A DNA stretch of 64,000 nt from assembly GCF_003265705.1 (NCBI RefSeq), contig NW_020312775.1, positions 7,109,807-7,173,806 of the forward strand, given 5' to 3'. Of this stretch, positions 22,200 to 34,100 are shown piece by piece; position 1 is the first letter of the stretch; each line of letters opens with the position of its first letter. Under the pieces are notes generated by a model that was given only the letters and a program-made list of their open reading frames with translations, did not search any database and had not been told where the DNA came from. A program made the position numbers and the translations under genes. This DNA comes from Callorhinus ursinus. Its lineage: Eukaryota; Chordata; Mammalia; Carnivora; Otariidae.

Positions 22200-23398
22200 T
22201 CTCCTTTCCACTCAAAGTGCTCCATTTTATATTTCTTGTAATGCTGCTTTAGTGGTCACAAACAGTTTTAATTTTTGTTTGCCCTTCTATCTGAATTTCT
22301 TATTCCTTCTATTTGAATGGTTACCTTCCTGGATATAGCATTCTTGCATGTAGATTATTTAACATTCAGTACTTTGAATCTATCATGCCACTTTCTTCTG
22401 TCTGCCAAGGTTCTGTTGGAAAAATCTCAGCTAGCCTTATGGGTATGTCCGTGTAAGTTAAGGACTTTTGTCTTGCTGCTTTTAATATTTTTTTCATTAT
22501 CAACATAATTTGCAAATTTAATTAAAATATGTCTTGGTGTTGGACTGCTTTGGTTGATTATGATGGGAGTTCTCTGTGCCTCCTGGATCTGGATGCCTAT
22601 ATCCTTCCCCAGATTAGGGTAGTTTTTAGCTATTATTTTTTCATACAAATTTTCTGCTCCCCATCTTCTTTTTCTGGAACTTCCATAATATGAATGTTCT
22701 TACATTTGATGGAGTCATTGAATTCCCTAAGTCTCTTCTCATGTTGCATAATTTTTCTTTCTCTCTTTGTTCAGTTTCATTGCTTTCCATTACTTTGTCT
22801 TGTACATCATTAGTTTGTTCCTCTGATTCTTCCATCCTGCTTTTCATTGCATTGTGTTTCCAATCTCATTTATTTCACTCTTCATCTCCGACTGATTCTT
22901 TTTTTGTTTTTGTTTTTTTATTGTGTTAATCACCATACATTACATCATTATTTTTTGATGTAGTGTTCCAAGATTCATTGTTTGCATGTAACACCCAGTG
23001 CTCCATGCAGAACGTGCCCTCTTTAATACCCATGACCAGGCTAACCCATTCCCCCACTCCCCTCCCCTCTAAAACCCTCAGTTTGTTTTTCAGAGTCCAT
23101 AGTCTCTCATGGTTTGTCTCCCCCTCCAATTCCCCCCCTTCATTCTTCCCCTCCTACTATCTTCTTCTTCTTCTTCTTTTTTTAACATATAATGCATTAT
23201 TCTGACTGATTCTTTGTAACTATTTTATCTCTGTAACAAGGGTCTCATTGATGTCTTCTATTCTTTTGTCAAGTCCAGTGAGTATCCTGATGGTCACTGC
23301 TTTAAATTGTACATCAGGCATTTTACTCTTTTTCTTAGATCTCTGGCTATGGCCTTATTTTGTTCTTTCATTTGGGATAAATTTATATGTCTTTTCAT
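22200..23398 (-). pseudogene. Host L1 ORF1 relic
   Basis: Start near 23398 (MKRHINLSQMKEQNK). A coiled-coil piece is at 22847-22641 (MKSRMEESEEQTNDVQDKVM, then MESNETEQREKEK). The RRM-like part continues at 22648-22427 with YPNLGKDIGIQIQEAQRTP. A 303-bp L1 fragment (22901-23203) is inserted in the coiled-coil region. Multiple frame breaks are present. Confidence 0.82.
22901..23203 (-). mobile_element. Severely 5'-truncated L1 (3' UTR only)
   Basis: Contains only the terminal about 300 nt of a young-type L1 3' UTR (homologous to 2266-2570), tail at left. A TSD, GACTGATTCTT, lies at 22890-22900 and 23204-23214. It sits inside the ORF1 relic of the host L1. Confidence 0.92.
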
Positions 23399-24542
23399 TT
23401 TGTCTGTCTTTGCCTTCCTCTGTGTGTTAGAAGATCCAATTATGTTTCCTGTTTCTGAAAGTAATGGCCTTATAAAAAAAGAGGTCATGTAGTGTCCAGG
23501 GCTTGTTGTTTCAGGGAGTGTCTCTAGTGTGTGCTGCATGTGCCCTGCTGTTATATTTTGGCTGCTCTATCCTTCAGGCCAGTCGTCTCCAGAGGCTATT
23601 CTTGCCTGCTGTGTGCAGTGTTGGTCTCTGGCCTGAATGTGGAGAGTTTTAACTAGGTTTGCTCCAATCTGCTCGTGAAATGGGACTTGTCATCACCTCC
23701 ACTGAAACTGAGGCCATAAAAACTCTGGTTGGGAGATGTGGTGTGAGCAGAGGTTTCTGCTTGTCTTTTGGGTGAGGAGCCCAGCTTGCTGGGACCAAAG
23801 CAAATGTGACTGAGAAGGGAAGTTCCACCAGAGTGCAGGGGTGTAGTGCTTGGTGTGGACAAGTTAGGCAGCCATTGTTAACACAGGGATGCTTCCCACA
23901 TGTAGCTCTGTTTACGTGAAGAAAAAGGAAAGGAAATGATGCTATAAAGGTCTATAAACCTCCTTTGTTCCTGGAAAAGTATCTCCACGAATGCTATCTC
24001 TCAGGGATACACTCCAGAGAAAATTAAATAATCTCCCTGCTGTGTAACCATGTGTTCTTCAGATCACTGTTTCCATGCTGTTGCCCCTGGGTTGTTTGCC
24101 TGCCTTCTGTCCAGGAGCAACACGGTGTTCTCTGGGCACTATTCCAGCCAAAACTGCTCACCTTTAAAACTCCAGGCTTTAAACTTTCCTGGTTGTAAAA
24201 AATCACAAAACTCAGTCTTTCTCATGTTCCAAGCCAAAGACTTTGGGTTAACTTTCTCTTTGTGAATACCCCTGTGTGTTCCTCTCTCTCCCTTGCTCTT
24301 CTCCATAACCATGGCTCCCTCCCCTCATCAGCAGCCATGATCCATTTCTCCCCTAAACCAAGTCCCCACTCTTTCTACTTTCTTTGATGACCTCTTCTTT
24401 CCTTTTAGTTGTGGAATTTGTTGTGTCCGTCTTCAGGGCTATTTCTAGGGTATTAAGGAGGATTTGACATTTAGCAAGTTGTGTTTTGGGATGAGGTGAT
24501 CCTAGGGCCCTCCTCTTTCACTGCCATTTTCCTGCTATATCC
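23399..24542 (-). promoter_or_regulatory. Host L1 5' UTR (older type)
   Basis: Minus-strand 5' UTR, related along its length to 37325-38097 and 39770-40872 (shared blocks such as AAGTTAGGCAGCCA and CTCCAGGCTTTAA). The L1 5' end coincides with the TSD at 24543. No unusual site is recognised. Confidence 0.75.
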
Positions 24543-24854
24543 CAAATGTTGATGGAAAATTAAAAAAAAATTCTATAATCATTAGCTCTATTATTACTAC
24601 TGTTATTTTTATGATTTAAATTTTGTATACCATCATAAACATATTTTTATACCATAAATAACTTATGTCAAATAATGAAATCTGTTCCTAAAGGAATGGC
24701 CTAAAAGTGCAAGCAAAATAAGTACAATGTCATCATTATTGTATACGTTTTTTATGTGTCTGTGTATTTTTGTGTTTGTTCACTGATGTTTGAAAACTGT
24801 ATAGGCTTATTTTTATACATGGTTAAAATTTCCCTGTCTTCTCTCTACATTATT

Positions 24855-24990
24855 CATATTAAAGACAGCTTCTTTTATTGGGTACCTATGGCCAAGGCAC
24901 AATTTTAAGCTAGTATGTCAACTCACCAAAATAAATAAAATAGAATTGCCCCCTCTTGAAGTACTTACAGCCTTGTAGGACAGCAATCAC
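24855..24990 (+). mobile_element. L2-like ancient LINE fragment
   Basis: Resembles the L2 3' region (a TATTGGGTACCTATG...AAGGCAC stretch followed by an ACTTACAGCCTTGTAG-like stretch). Divergence is high, so this is a by-eye call. Confidence 0.45.
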
Positions 24991-25120
24991 AAATACATGC
25001 CATTTTAACATGAGTTTAGCATAATCAATGTCATAATGGAAGTACAGACAAGTGGCTTAGATCTATAGGGGAAAGATTAATTCCTTGTGGGGAAATCTGG
25101 GAAAGTTTCATAGAGGGGGT

Positions 25121-25168
25121 TGTCTATCTATCATCTATCTATCATCTATCTATCTATCTATTTATTTA
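25121..25168. repeat. (TCTA)n microsatellite
   Basis: Repeated ATCT/TCTA units with small interruptions, running into the A-rich tail (reversed) of the adjacent SINE. It probably expanded from that tail. Confidence 0.85.
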
Positions 25169-25326
25169 TGTTGGCCAGGGGGTACAACATATGGAGGAGA
25201 GAGAGAGGATCTTAAGCAGGCTCCATGCTCAGTGTGGAGCAGGTTCAATATCATGACTCTGAGATCATGACCTGAGCTGAAATCAAGATTTAGATGCTTA
25301 ACCTACTGAGGCACCCAGACATCCCA
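25169..25326 (-). mobile_element. Older CAN-SINE
   Basis: The minus-strand body has the older diagnostic stretch (reversed) TCTTGATTTCAGCTCAGGTC-like at about 25270-25290 and the head TGTCTGGGTGCCTCAGTAGG at the right end. It is more diverged than the other SINE copies here. Confidence 0.82.
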
Positions 25327-26104
25327 GGGTGTTGTTTTTTTAACTTGTACTTTTCAAGGATTGATAAAACTTCAACAGGGTGATGTGGAAAGAAAAACAT
25401 CTCAGGCAAAACTATTACTTTGAGCAAAGTAATGGAAATGGAGTGTACACCATTAAAAAAATAAAAGCCTGATATTCTTTGGGTATAAAGTATATTAGTG
25501 ATATATGTAGTGGAATCTACTACTTCAGATATGAGTTAGTACTAGGACACCTTTAACTTCATTTTCTTCTCTAGGTGTCATATATCACATTTATCAAATC
25601 TTATTCTATTTTCTGTGCAATATCTACTGCATCTCCCCAAAGCTAATTCATTTTTCAGGATATTTTTATCATTCAATTATAAGCATGTGTTACAATTAGA
25701 ATATTCCTTCCCTATCGGAATAAGTGATTTGGGAATTTCAAACATACTGAGAAAACAGTTTATCTGTTCACAAAGGATGCAAGGAATTGTGTGACCCAAA
25801 GTCACATGTTTCCTCTATCTTTAGATGTCTTTCTTTCAATATTAGTGTTCAAGATATTGGGAGTGTCAGTTATGGGAAGGGACTAAGATTAGTGTTTTTT
25901 GGTAAGAGGTAGCTCTGGGCAATGTGCATTTGGAAACAACTAGAGCAATGTGTGGCACCCAGTGGATACATAGTAATTTTTTTTTTTTTTAGTTAAGATG
26001 GCAAATCACTGCATAAGTCCACCAACTTTGAAAGAACTTCCTACTTCTCCCTTATTTGGAATCATTCTAATTTCTCTCTCTTCTTTTCTCCACTGCCATT
26101 TGTT

Positions 26105-26175
26105 CCACTAAGAGCACATATTACACTCTACCTTATGTTTGAGATATAGTAGGTGCTCAGTAAAGGTTGAATGAA
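26105..26175 (+). mobile_element. MIR/L2-type 3' end, ancient
   Basis: ATAGTAGGTGCTCAGTAAAGG followed by TTGAATGAAT is typical of the shared 3' end of MIR and L2 elements. Confidence 0.5.
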
Positions 26176-26746
26176 TAGGAATGAGTTCAGTTTAATATTT
26201 CACTTTATTTTCCATAAATTAATAAGACAAAAATATTTTTTGAAATAAATTTATCAATTACTGGTAAAGTCTCCTGAATCAAAAGGGCATCCACTTTTCT
26301 CCTGAACCTGGACCATCAGACAGATTCTCTCTACTGAAAATAGACCATTTTGTCCATCATTTTAAGGCTTAGCTCTAACAGAACGGTTGATCTACTCTGT
26401 TTCTTGGTGATTCTGAAGTAAGTTATTGTTAAAACACTCTGAATCTTAGTGGGGAAAAAAAGAAAGAAGTATCTAATTAGAGAGAGTTAAATTCGGGGAG
26501 AATTTTGCAAATATCTATGAATCTGTGATGTCTTATTTCCACCCCCACTAGAAAAGTGACAGCTTTTAAATAAATAGAGGAGTCAACTATTGGGGCACCT
26601 GCAAGTTGAGTTTGTTCCCCTTAAGACTTTCTGATCTGTTCTATGCAAGGTTCTTAAGAAGTTTCTAATAAGAAAATTTCTGCCCTGGAAGGGGGGCATA
26701 ATTTGACTTGTCATTATGATGGATGACCTAATATATCATCTTTTAT

Positions 26747-26946
26747 TTTTTTAAAAGATCTTATTTATTTATTTATTTGACAGAGAGAGACACAGCGAGA
26801 GAGGGAACACAAGTAGGGGGAGTGGGAGAGTGAGAAGCAGCCTTCCCACCTAGCAGAGAACCTGATGTGGGGCTCAATCCCAGGACCTTGGGACGATGAC
26901 CTGCGCTGAAGGCAGACGCTTAATGACTGAGCCACCCAGGTGCCCC
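26747..26946 (-). mobile_element. CAN-SINE
   Basis: Full-length minus-strand copy: poly-T/AAATAAATAAATAAG tail at left, purine-rich body, and head GGGGCACCTGGGTGGCTCAG (reversed) at right. TSD TCATCTTTTAT at 26736-26746 and 26947-26957. Confidence 0.94.
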
Positions 26947-27014
26947 TCATCTTTTATGTTCTTAAGCTTGACTTCAGATTGCTCTCTTATCTGTCTTATC
27001 AACAGATAACCCGA

Positions 27015-27207
27015 TTTGGGCATCTGGGTGGCTTAGTCTGTTGGGTGTCTGCCTTTAGCATCAGTCATGATCCCAAGGTCCTGGGATCAAGTCCCACATT
27101 GGGCTCCCTGCTTGGCGAGGAGGCTGCTTCTCCCTATGCCTCTGCTGTTCCCTCTGCTTGTGCTCTCTCTCTCTCTGTCTGCCAAATAAATAAAATCTTT
27201 AAAAAAA
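27015..27207 (+). mobile_element. CAN-SINE, plus strand
   Basis: Head GGCATCTGGGTGGCTTAGTC, body with AAGTCCCACATTGGGCTCCC, (CT)n and AAATAAATAAAATCTTT tail. It faces away from the copy at 26747-26946, so the pair forms an inverted SINE couple about 70 bp apart. Confidence 0.92.
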
Positions 27208-29284
27208 TAACCTGTTGCAAAAATTTTTAATGTATTCATTCACACCTATAATTATCCTATAAAAAAAGATAATTAAATTCAATGAATGGTGATAACAGTG
27301 AGAAAGGAAGCTAATTCCAGAAGATAAAGTATAATGGCAAGTAAGATATTGCCTCTAGTTGACTAATTTCTTTTAACTTCTCCACTTATTTTATTATTAT
27401 TATTAATTTGCCCCCCTTCCTTGAAAGGAAGTCTGTTAGGGTCCTTCTTAGTTTGGCTTCAATGTTACCACTGGCCAAGACAAACTTAATTTGTATAAGG
27501 CACTGAATAATATCTTTCTGGAAGGACAATCCAGTTGTATTTCAAGTATACCAAGTAGATTTGGTGAGAGACACCAAACTGCATGCATACTGCATGCATA
27601 CTGAAGTTAATAGCAATGTTGCAAATTCTTAAGTATATATTGATAACTTGTTCTAACTCTTCTTGATATTTCTTAATGGTGGGCATAACACTGGGGACTG
27701 AAGATGGGGAATTTTGTGAAGCAGCTAATCTCTTGGGTAGCAGAATGTATGATTCTTTATCATGGATCAGTGAGTTCTGAGCAAATTGATAAGGTTGACA
27801 AGTTTACGTTTGCTGTTCATCCTGCTTTTTATCTCCTCCACCAACTTTTAGTCTTGTCACATCTCTTTCATGACCCCTTCTTAGGTTCCTAAACCAGCGT
27901 TGCTGTATACAACTCTGTAAATTGTGTACTTCACAAGGGCATTTCATATAAAGAGGGTACCAGTCACATTATAAATATATTTTTTTATATTTTCTACAAT
28001 TTTCTGAAAGATAGTACTAAAGTTTCTTGATCTAAACAACTCAATATGCTAGTAAATCCTTCTGAGAGATGGAAATGAAATTTCCTAAGTAATAAGAACT
28101 TTTTAGTTTTTCATTTGTCCAAAGGTACTGTTTTATCTTATACAGGCCCTGACCTATATCTTTAGCTACCTCCAGATACTCTTTTACAACACGTTACAAT
28201 TCCTAATTTTTTCTACATTTTTCATGACCCTTATACAGTATATGCAAATATCATCACTTACCAAGTAATGCTGAGTTGATTTTAGGAACTTTGGTAGGTA
28301 AATAAGAGATATGGTAGAGATATACCTCACCTAGGGATAGATTATGAAGTTAGCTTGTAAAGTCAAAGGATTATATGGTCAAAATTACTCTTGAAATACA
28401 ACAGGAAAGCATCACATTGTAAAATAATAAATACAATCTTATATGACCAGTTTATCTGCCAGTATTGAAACAGATCACTGTTTTATGATTGGGCATAGAT
28501 AAAGTCATTGGCCTTATTGTCAAGGACCATGGACTATAAAATAATCTACCTTTGAACACTTAGATTTGCATTTAGGATGTAAAAAAAAAGGTCCTAAAAG
28601 GCATGCAAAGCCACTGATTAAAGGATGAAAATGGTTCACTCTTGGTCTAATTCTTAATGAGTGCAGTGGCAGGGAAAATTATCTGCATACCTGTACTTAT
28701 TATCTCTTTTTCTCTTGCTTTCTTCATGTATAGTGAAATTATTGTAAGTTAAGAAAAAAGGAAAATGAAACTTCAGCACATTTTGGGTCTTAATGAACCA
28801 TTTTAATGGTCTTCAAATCATACCATGTAGGATTTTACACATAAGTTGTCTATAATGGGATACAGGGGTCAAGCCTATAGATATTTATTTGATTACTTCT
28901 TTGGTACTTATGGAATGTGAGCAATGATGGGATAAAAAAGGCCTTCTCAAGCCCTTAACATTTCTTTGTATATCATATCATCACTTTTAACAATGAAACA
29001 TCACTATTGTCATTGTCTTTTTCTGAAATATTTTTCCTATTCATATAAACTTAACAAATAATTAGGACTTCTAACATGTAATACAATAGAGATCCGATGT
29101 TATAAGATTGAGGAATTGGAGAAATTTTTACCTGGAAAGAAACATAAAGAGCACTTAGTTTTCCTCATTTTCTGGGTTAAGATACTGTGGTCCAGAGATA
29201 TTAGATTGATGACTTACTTGTCTAAAGACACCACAAAAGTAATTATCATAAATGCATTTATCTATCTGTCTGTCCACCCATCCA

Positions 29285-29400
29285 TTTGTCTATTCAGTCA
29301 TCATATATCGAATATTTTCTATGTACCAGGAATGGAATGAAGCACGGGGTTAAAGATACAAATAAGAAGACTTAAAGGCCTAATGACTTAGAAAGAGACA
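29285..29400 (+). mobile_element. L2-like ancient LINE fragment
   Basis: TTTTCTATGTACCAGGAATG followed by GGGGTTAAAGATACAAATAA resembles the common L2 3' segment. Highly diverged. Confidence 0.45.
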
Positions 29401-30640
29401 GATATCTAAAAAGATCATTTTTCTGTGCTATATTACAATAATAGGGATATGCAGAGGGGTATAAGGGAGTATAGGAAAAAGTTACATTACTTAGTGTGAG
29501 GTAGGATGGGCTTTTGGTAAATAATCCTGGAGGAAATGATAAATAAGGTGGAAGCCAATGAATAAATTTAGAGTAAACCAAGAGGAAATTGGTCAGGGCA
29601 AGGAAGGAACAAAGTCATGGAGATTAGACAAAACACAGTTGTGTATGTGAGGTGACAGCATGCAGTTTAACATTGTTGGATTAGGAGTATATATTGTCAG
29701 TGAGATTCAAGAGTGGAAGGGTGAGGCTAGATAGTATGGCAGAGACAATAATGGAGATATTAATATTTTATGTTTCAAATCTTGGTTTTCATTCTATAGA
29801 CTTTATCAAGAAATTGGTACTATCAGGGGGATCCTGAAGATGGCGGCAGTGTAGGAGACCTCCTTTCATCTGGTCCCTTGAATTTTACCTGGATATCTAT
29901 CAAACCCTTCTAGACACACATGAATTCAGCCTGAGATGTAAGAAGATTTATCTGGATCTCTATAAGCAGAAAAACGACTACTTTTTGCAAGGTAGGAGGT
30001 GTAGAAGCTTGAATCTTCGGGGGGGGGATGTCAGAAGATAAATGGAGGGGATGGAAGCCTCCATAAGCCAGCCACCAGAAAGTGATATAACACCGGAGCA
30101 CAAAATTGGGAAACTTAGAAATCTGCTCCAGTGAGAGGCATCACTTACTGAAAAGGGCACAGGGGATGAAAAGGGCAAAATTCTAGGTGGATCATTGTGT
30201 TGTCAGAATTCCAAGAGAGTCAGGAAAAATGGGGGAGCCTGAACCGATAGAGTGCCCAAGCAGTGGATCAGGGAGACTGGTTATGATCAGTGAGCCCAGA
30301 AGGAACTCTCAGCTCTGGTCACCATAAACCATGAGCTGGGCCAGTAGGGAGACCACTCTCTGCCTGAGCACCCTGAAAAGGACTAGAAATTGTGGGCTGT
30401 TTAAAATCCCAGGGGAGATACAAAATGGCTTGCACCTATGACAGGGTAACAGCTCTCAGGGTGATGTGGCCCCCAAAAGGACACTGGGGCAGCACCCAGC
30501 AGAGACCTAGGAGTTGCAGAAGAGGGTGCACCTGCAAGCCCATGGCTGCCAGCAATTGCAAAGGCACAAAGCACAGAGATGCTTGTGGTTCCCCAGAACT
30601 CCTCTGGGAGAGTTGCCTTGGGCATGAATAAATAGTGTGA

Positions 30641-31102
30641 GTGGAGAGAGAGAGAGGACTAGAAGGATATTTGAGCAAATCATAGCTGAGAACTTCCCTA
30701 ATCTGGGGAAGGAAACAAACATTCATGTCCAAGAGGCAGAGAGGACCCCTCCCAAATCAATAAAAATAGATCAACACCCCAAAATATAATAGTGAAACTT
30801 GCAAAGTTTATAGCCAAAGAAACTATCCTGAGAATAGGCAGGGAGATGATGTTCCTTACATATGGAGGGAGGAACATCAGAATAATATCAGACTTATCCA
30901 CAGAAACCTGGCAAGCTAGGAAAGGCTGACAAGACATATTCAGGGCACTAAATGAGAAGAACATGCAGCCAAGAATATTTTATCCAGTAAGCCTGTCATT
31001 CAGAATGGATGGAGAGATAAAGAACATCCAGGACAGGCGGAACATGAAAGAATATGTGACACCAAACTAGCCCTGCAAGAAATTTTAAGGGAGATTCTGT
31101 AA
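30641..31102 (+). pseudogene. L1 ORF1 relic, C-terminal half only
   Basis: Starts inside the RRM-equivalent region (FEQIIAENFPNLGKETNIHV in one frame). The C-terminal domain (MQPRIFYPVSLSFRMDGEI) and the terminal ALQEILREIL stop follow. The N terminus and coiled coil are deleted. Stops occur near 30786. Confidence 0.82.
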
Positions 31103-31182
31103 GTGAAGGAAAACCCAAAAGTAACATAAACCAGAAAGAAACAGAGAAAATCTACAGAAACAGGGACTTTGCAGGCAATACA

Positions 31183-34100
31183 ATGACAATAAATTCATAT
31201 CTTTCAATAGTTACTCTGAATGTAAATGGTCTGAACACTTCCATGAAAAGACACAGGGTTTCAGATTGGATAAAAAAGCAGGACCATCCATATGCCATGC
31301 CAATGGATCTCAAAAGAAAGCTGGGGTAACAATCCTCATATCAGACAAATTAGATTTTAAACCAAAGACTGTAGCAAGAGATGTAGAGGGACATTATAAT
31401 ACTTAAAGAGTCTATCCAATAAGAAGATTTAACAATTGTAAATATCTATGCCCCCAGTGTGGGACAATATATAAAACAACAACAAAATATAGAAACATAT
31501 TGATAATAATACATTAATAGTAGGAAAGTTCAACACTCCATTCACAGGAATGAACAAATCATCTAAGCAGAAGATCAACAAAGAGCTTTGAAGGACACAT
31601 TGGAACAGATGGACTTCGTAGGTATAAACAGAACATTCCACCCTAAAGGAACGGAATACTCATTCTTCTCAAGTGCACATGGTACTGTCTCCAGAATAGA
31701 TCACATACTCCGTCAAAAATCATGTCTCAACCAATACCAAAAGATTGAGATTATTCCCTACATGTTTTCAGACCACAATGCTTTGAAACTGGAACTCAAT
31801 CACAAGAAAAAATTTGGAAGGAATTCAAACACTTGAAAGTTAAAGAGCATCCTGCTAAACAATGATTGCATCAACCAGAAAATTAAAGAAGAACTTAAAC
31901 AATTCATGCAAACCAACAAGAATGAAAACACATCAGTTCAAAACCTATGGGATATGGCAAAAGCCATCCAAAGAAGGAAATACATAAGCATCCAAGCTTC
32001 TCTCAAAAATTTAGAAAAATCCCAAATGCACAAGCTAACCTTACACCTAAAAGACCTGGAGAAAGGACAGCAAATAAATGCTAAGCTAAGCAGGAAAAGA
32101 GAAATAAAAAAAAACATTAGAGTAGAAATCAATGAAATAAACACCAGAAAAAAACAGTAGAACAGATCAACAAAACCAGAAGTTGATTCTTTGAAAGAAT
32201 TAACAAGATCGATAAACCTCTGGATAGACTTATCCAAAAGAAAAGATAAAAGACCCAAATTAAATAAAATCATGAAGGAAAGAGGAGAGATCAGGACTAA
32301 CACCAAGGAAATAGAGACAATTATTAGAAATTATTACCAACAGGTATGCCAACAAATTAAGCAGTCTGGAAGAAATGGATGCATTCCTGGAAACTTATAA
32401 ACTACCAAAACTGAAACAGGAAAAAATAGACAATCTGAACAGACCAACAACCAGCAAGTAAATTGATACAGTAATCAAAAATGACCCAAAAAACAAGAGT
32501 CCAGGGCCAGATGGCTTCCCTGGGGAATTCTACCAAACAGTTAAAGAGATCATACCTATTCTACTGAAACTGTTTCAAAAAATTAAAATGGAAGGAAAAC
32601 TTCCAAACTTGTTCTATGAGGCCAGCATTAGTCTGATCACAAAACCAGACAAAGACCCCATCAAACAGAGAATTACAGACCCATATCCCTGATGAACATG
32701 GATGCCAAAATTCTCAACAAGATCCTAGCCAGTAGGGTCCAACAGTACATTAAAAGGATTATTCACCATGACCCGCTGGGATTTATTCCTGGTATGCAAG
32801 GGGGTTCAACATTCACAAATCAATGTGGTAGATCACATTAACAAAAGAAGAGAAAAGAACCATTTGATCCTCACAGTTGATGCAGAAAAAGCGCTTGACA
32901 AAATACAGCATCGTTCCTGAATAAAATTCTTCAAAGTATAGGGATAGAAGGAAGATAACTTAATATCATATAAGCAATCTATGAAAAGCCCACAGAAAAT
33001 ATTTTCAATGGGGAAAAACATAGCTTTTCCATTAAGGTCAGGAACATGACAGGGATGCCCACTCTCACCACTATTGTTCAACATAATACTAGAAGTCTTA
33101 GCCTCAGCAATCAGAGGACAAAAGGAAATAAAAAGCATTCAAATTGGCAAAGAAGAAGTCAAACTCTCTCTCTTCACAGATGATATGATACTTTATGTGG
33201 AAAACCCAAAAAATTCCACCCCCAAATTACTAGAACTCATACAGCAATTCAGCAACGTGGCAGGATATAAAATCAATGCACAGAAATCAGATGCATTTCT
33301 ATACACTAACCATGTAAGTGAAGAAAGAGAAATTAAGGAACTGATTCCATTTATAATAGCACCAAAAACCATAAGATATCTAGGAATAAACCTAACCAAA
33401 GAAGTAAAGGATTTATACTCTAGAAACTACAGAACACTTATGAAAGAAATTGGTGAAAACACAAAGTGATGGACAAGAGGGATGCCTGGGTGTCTCAGTT
33501 GGTTAAGCGGCTGGGGTCCTGGGATCCAGCCCCACATCGAGCTCCCTGCTCAGGAGAGAGCCTGCTTCTCCCTCTCCTTCTGCCTGCTGTGCCTACTTTT
33601 GCTCTCTTTCTTTCTATCAAATAAATAAATAAAATCTTTAAAAAAAAAAGAGAGATGGAAAAGTATTCCATGCTAGTGGATTGGAAGGATAAACACTGTG
33701 AAAATGTCTATGCTGTCCAGAGCAATCTACACTTTCAATGCAATCCCTATCAAAATGCCATCAACTTTTTTCGCAGAGCTGGAACAAATAATCCTAAAAT
33801 TTATATGGAACCAGAAAAGACCTCAAATCTCCAGGGGATTGTTGAAAAAGAAAATCAAATGTGGGAGCATCACAATGCCTGACTTCAAGTTATATTACAA
33901 AGCGGTGATCATCAAGACAGCATGGCATTGGCACAAAAACAGACACATAGATCAGTGGAACAGAATAGAGAACCCAGAAATAGACCCTCAACTCTATGGT
34001 CAACTAATCATCACCAAATCAGGAAAGACTATCCAATGGAAAAAAGACAATCTTTTCAGTAAATGGTGCTGGGAAAACTGGACAACCACATGCAGAAGAA

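Larger units (their letters stand above)
8455..24542 (-). mobile_element. Old host L1, expanded to 16 kb by nested insertions
   Basis: One minus-strand L1 is split by later elements but framed by a matching TSD: CAAATGTTGATTGG at 8435 and CAAATGTTGATGG at 24543. Its own parts in order from the 3' end are: 3' UTR 8455-8829, ORF2 C-terminal part 15655-17519, ORF2 endonuclease part 20471-21677, ORF1 about 22200-23398, and 5' UTR 23399-24542 of the older L1 type. Inserted material is SINE 8596-8759, L1 8830-15654, SINE 16506-16708, twin-primed L1 17520-20470, SINE 22018-22167 and L1 fragment 22901-23203. About 1 kb of the reverse transcriptase is missing at the twin-primed insertion. The 3' UTR breaks off at CAGTTTGTTCTCCATAG and resumes after the nested L1 with TTTAAGAGTCTGTTC, as expected for one element. 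Confidence 0.85.
24562..29807. other. Intergenic, mostly unique sequence
   Basis: About 5.2 kb of AT-rich sequence without a convincing gene. It holds three CAN-SINEs, a TCTA repeat and a few ancient L2/MIR-like pieces, all listed separately. Chance ORFs of about 60 codons have no recognised similarity. Confidence 0.65.

Noticed and set aside
25121..25168. Short regularly repeated units resembling a CRISPR-like array
   Set aside because: Tetranucleotide microsatellite without spacers, in a mammalian genome.
27704..27892. 62-codon ORF in unique sequence
   Set aside because: Short, no family resemblance, length within chance expectation for the region.
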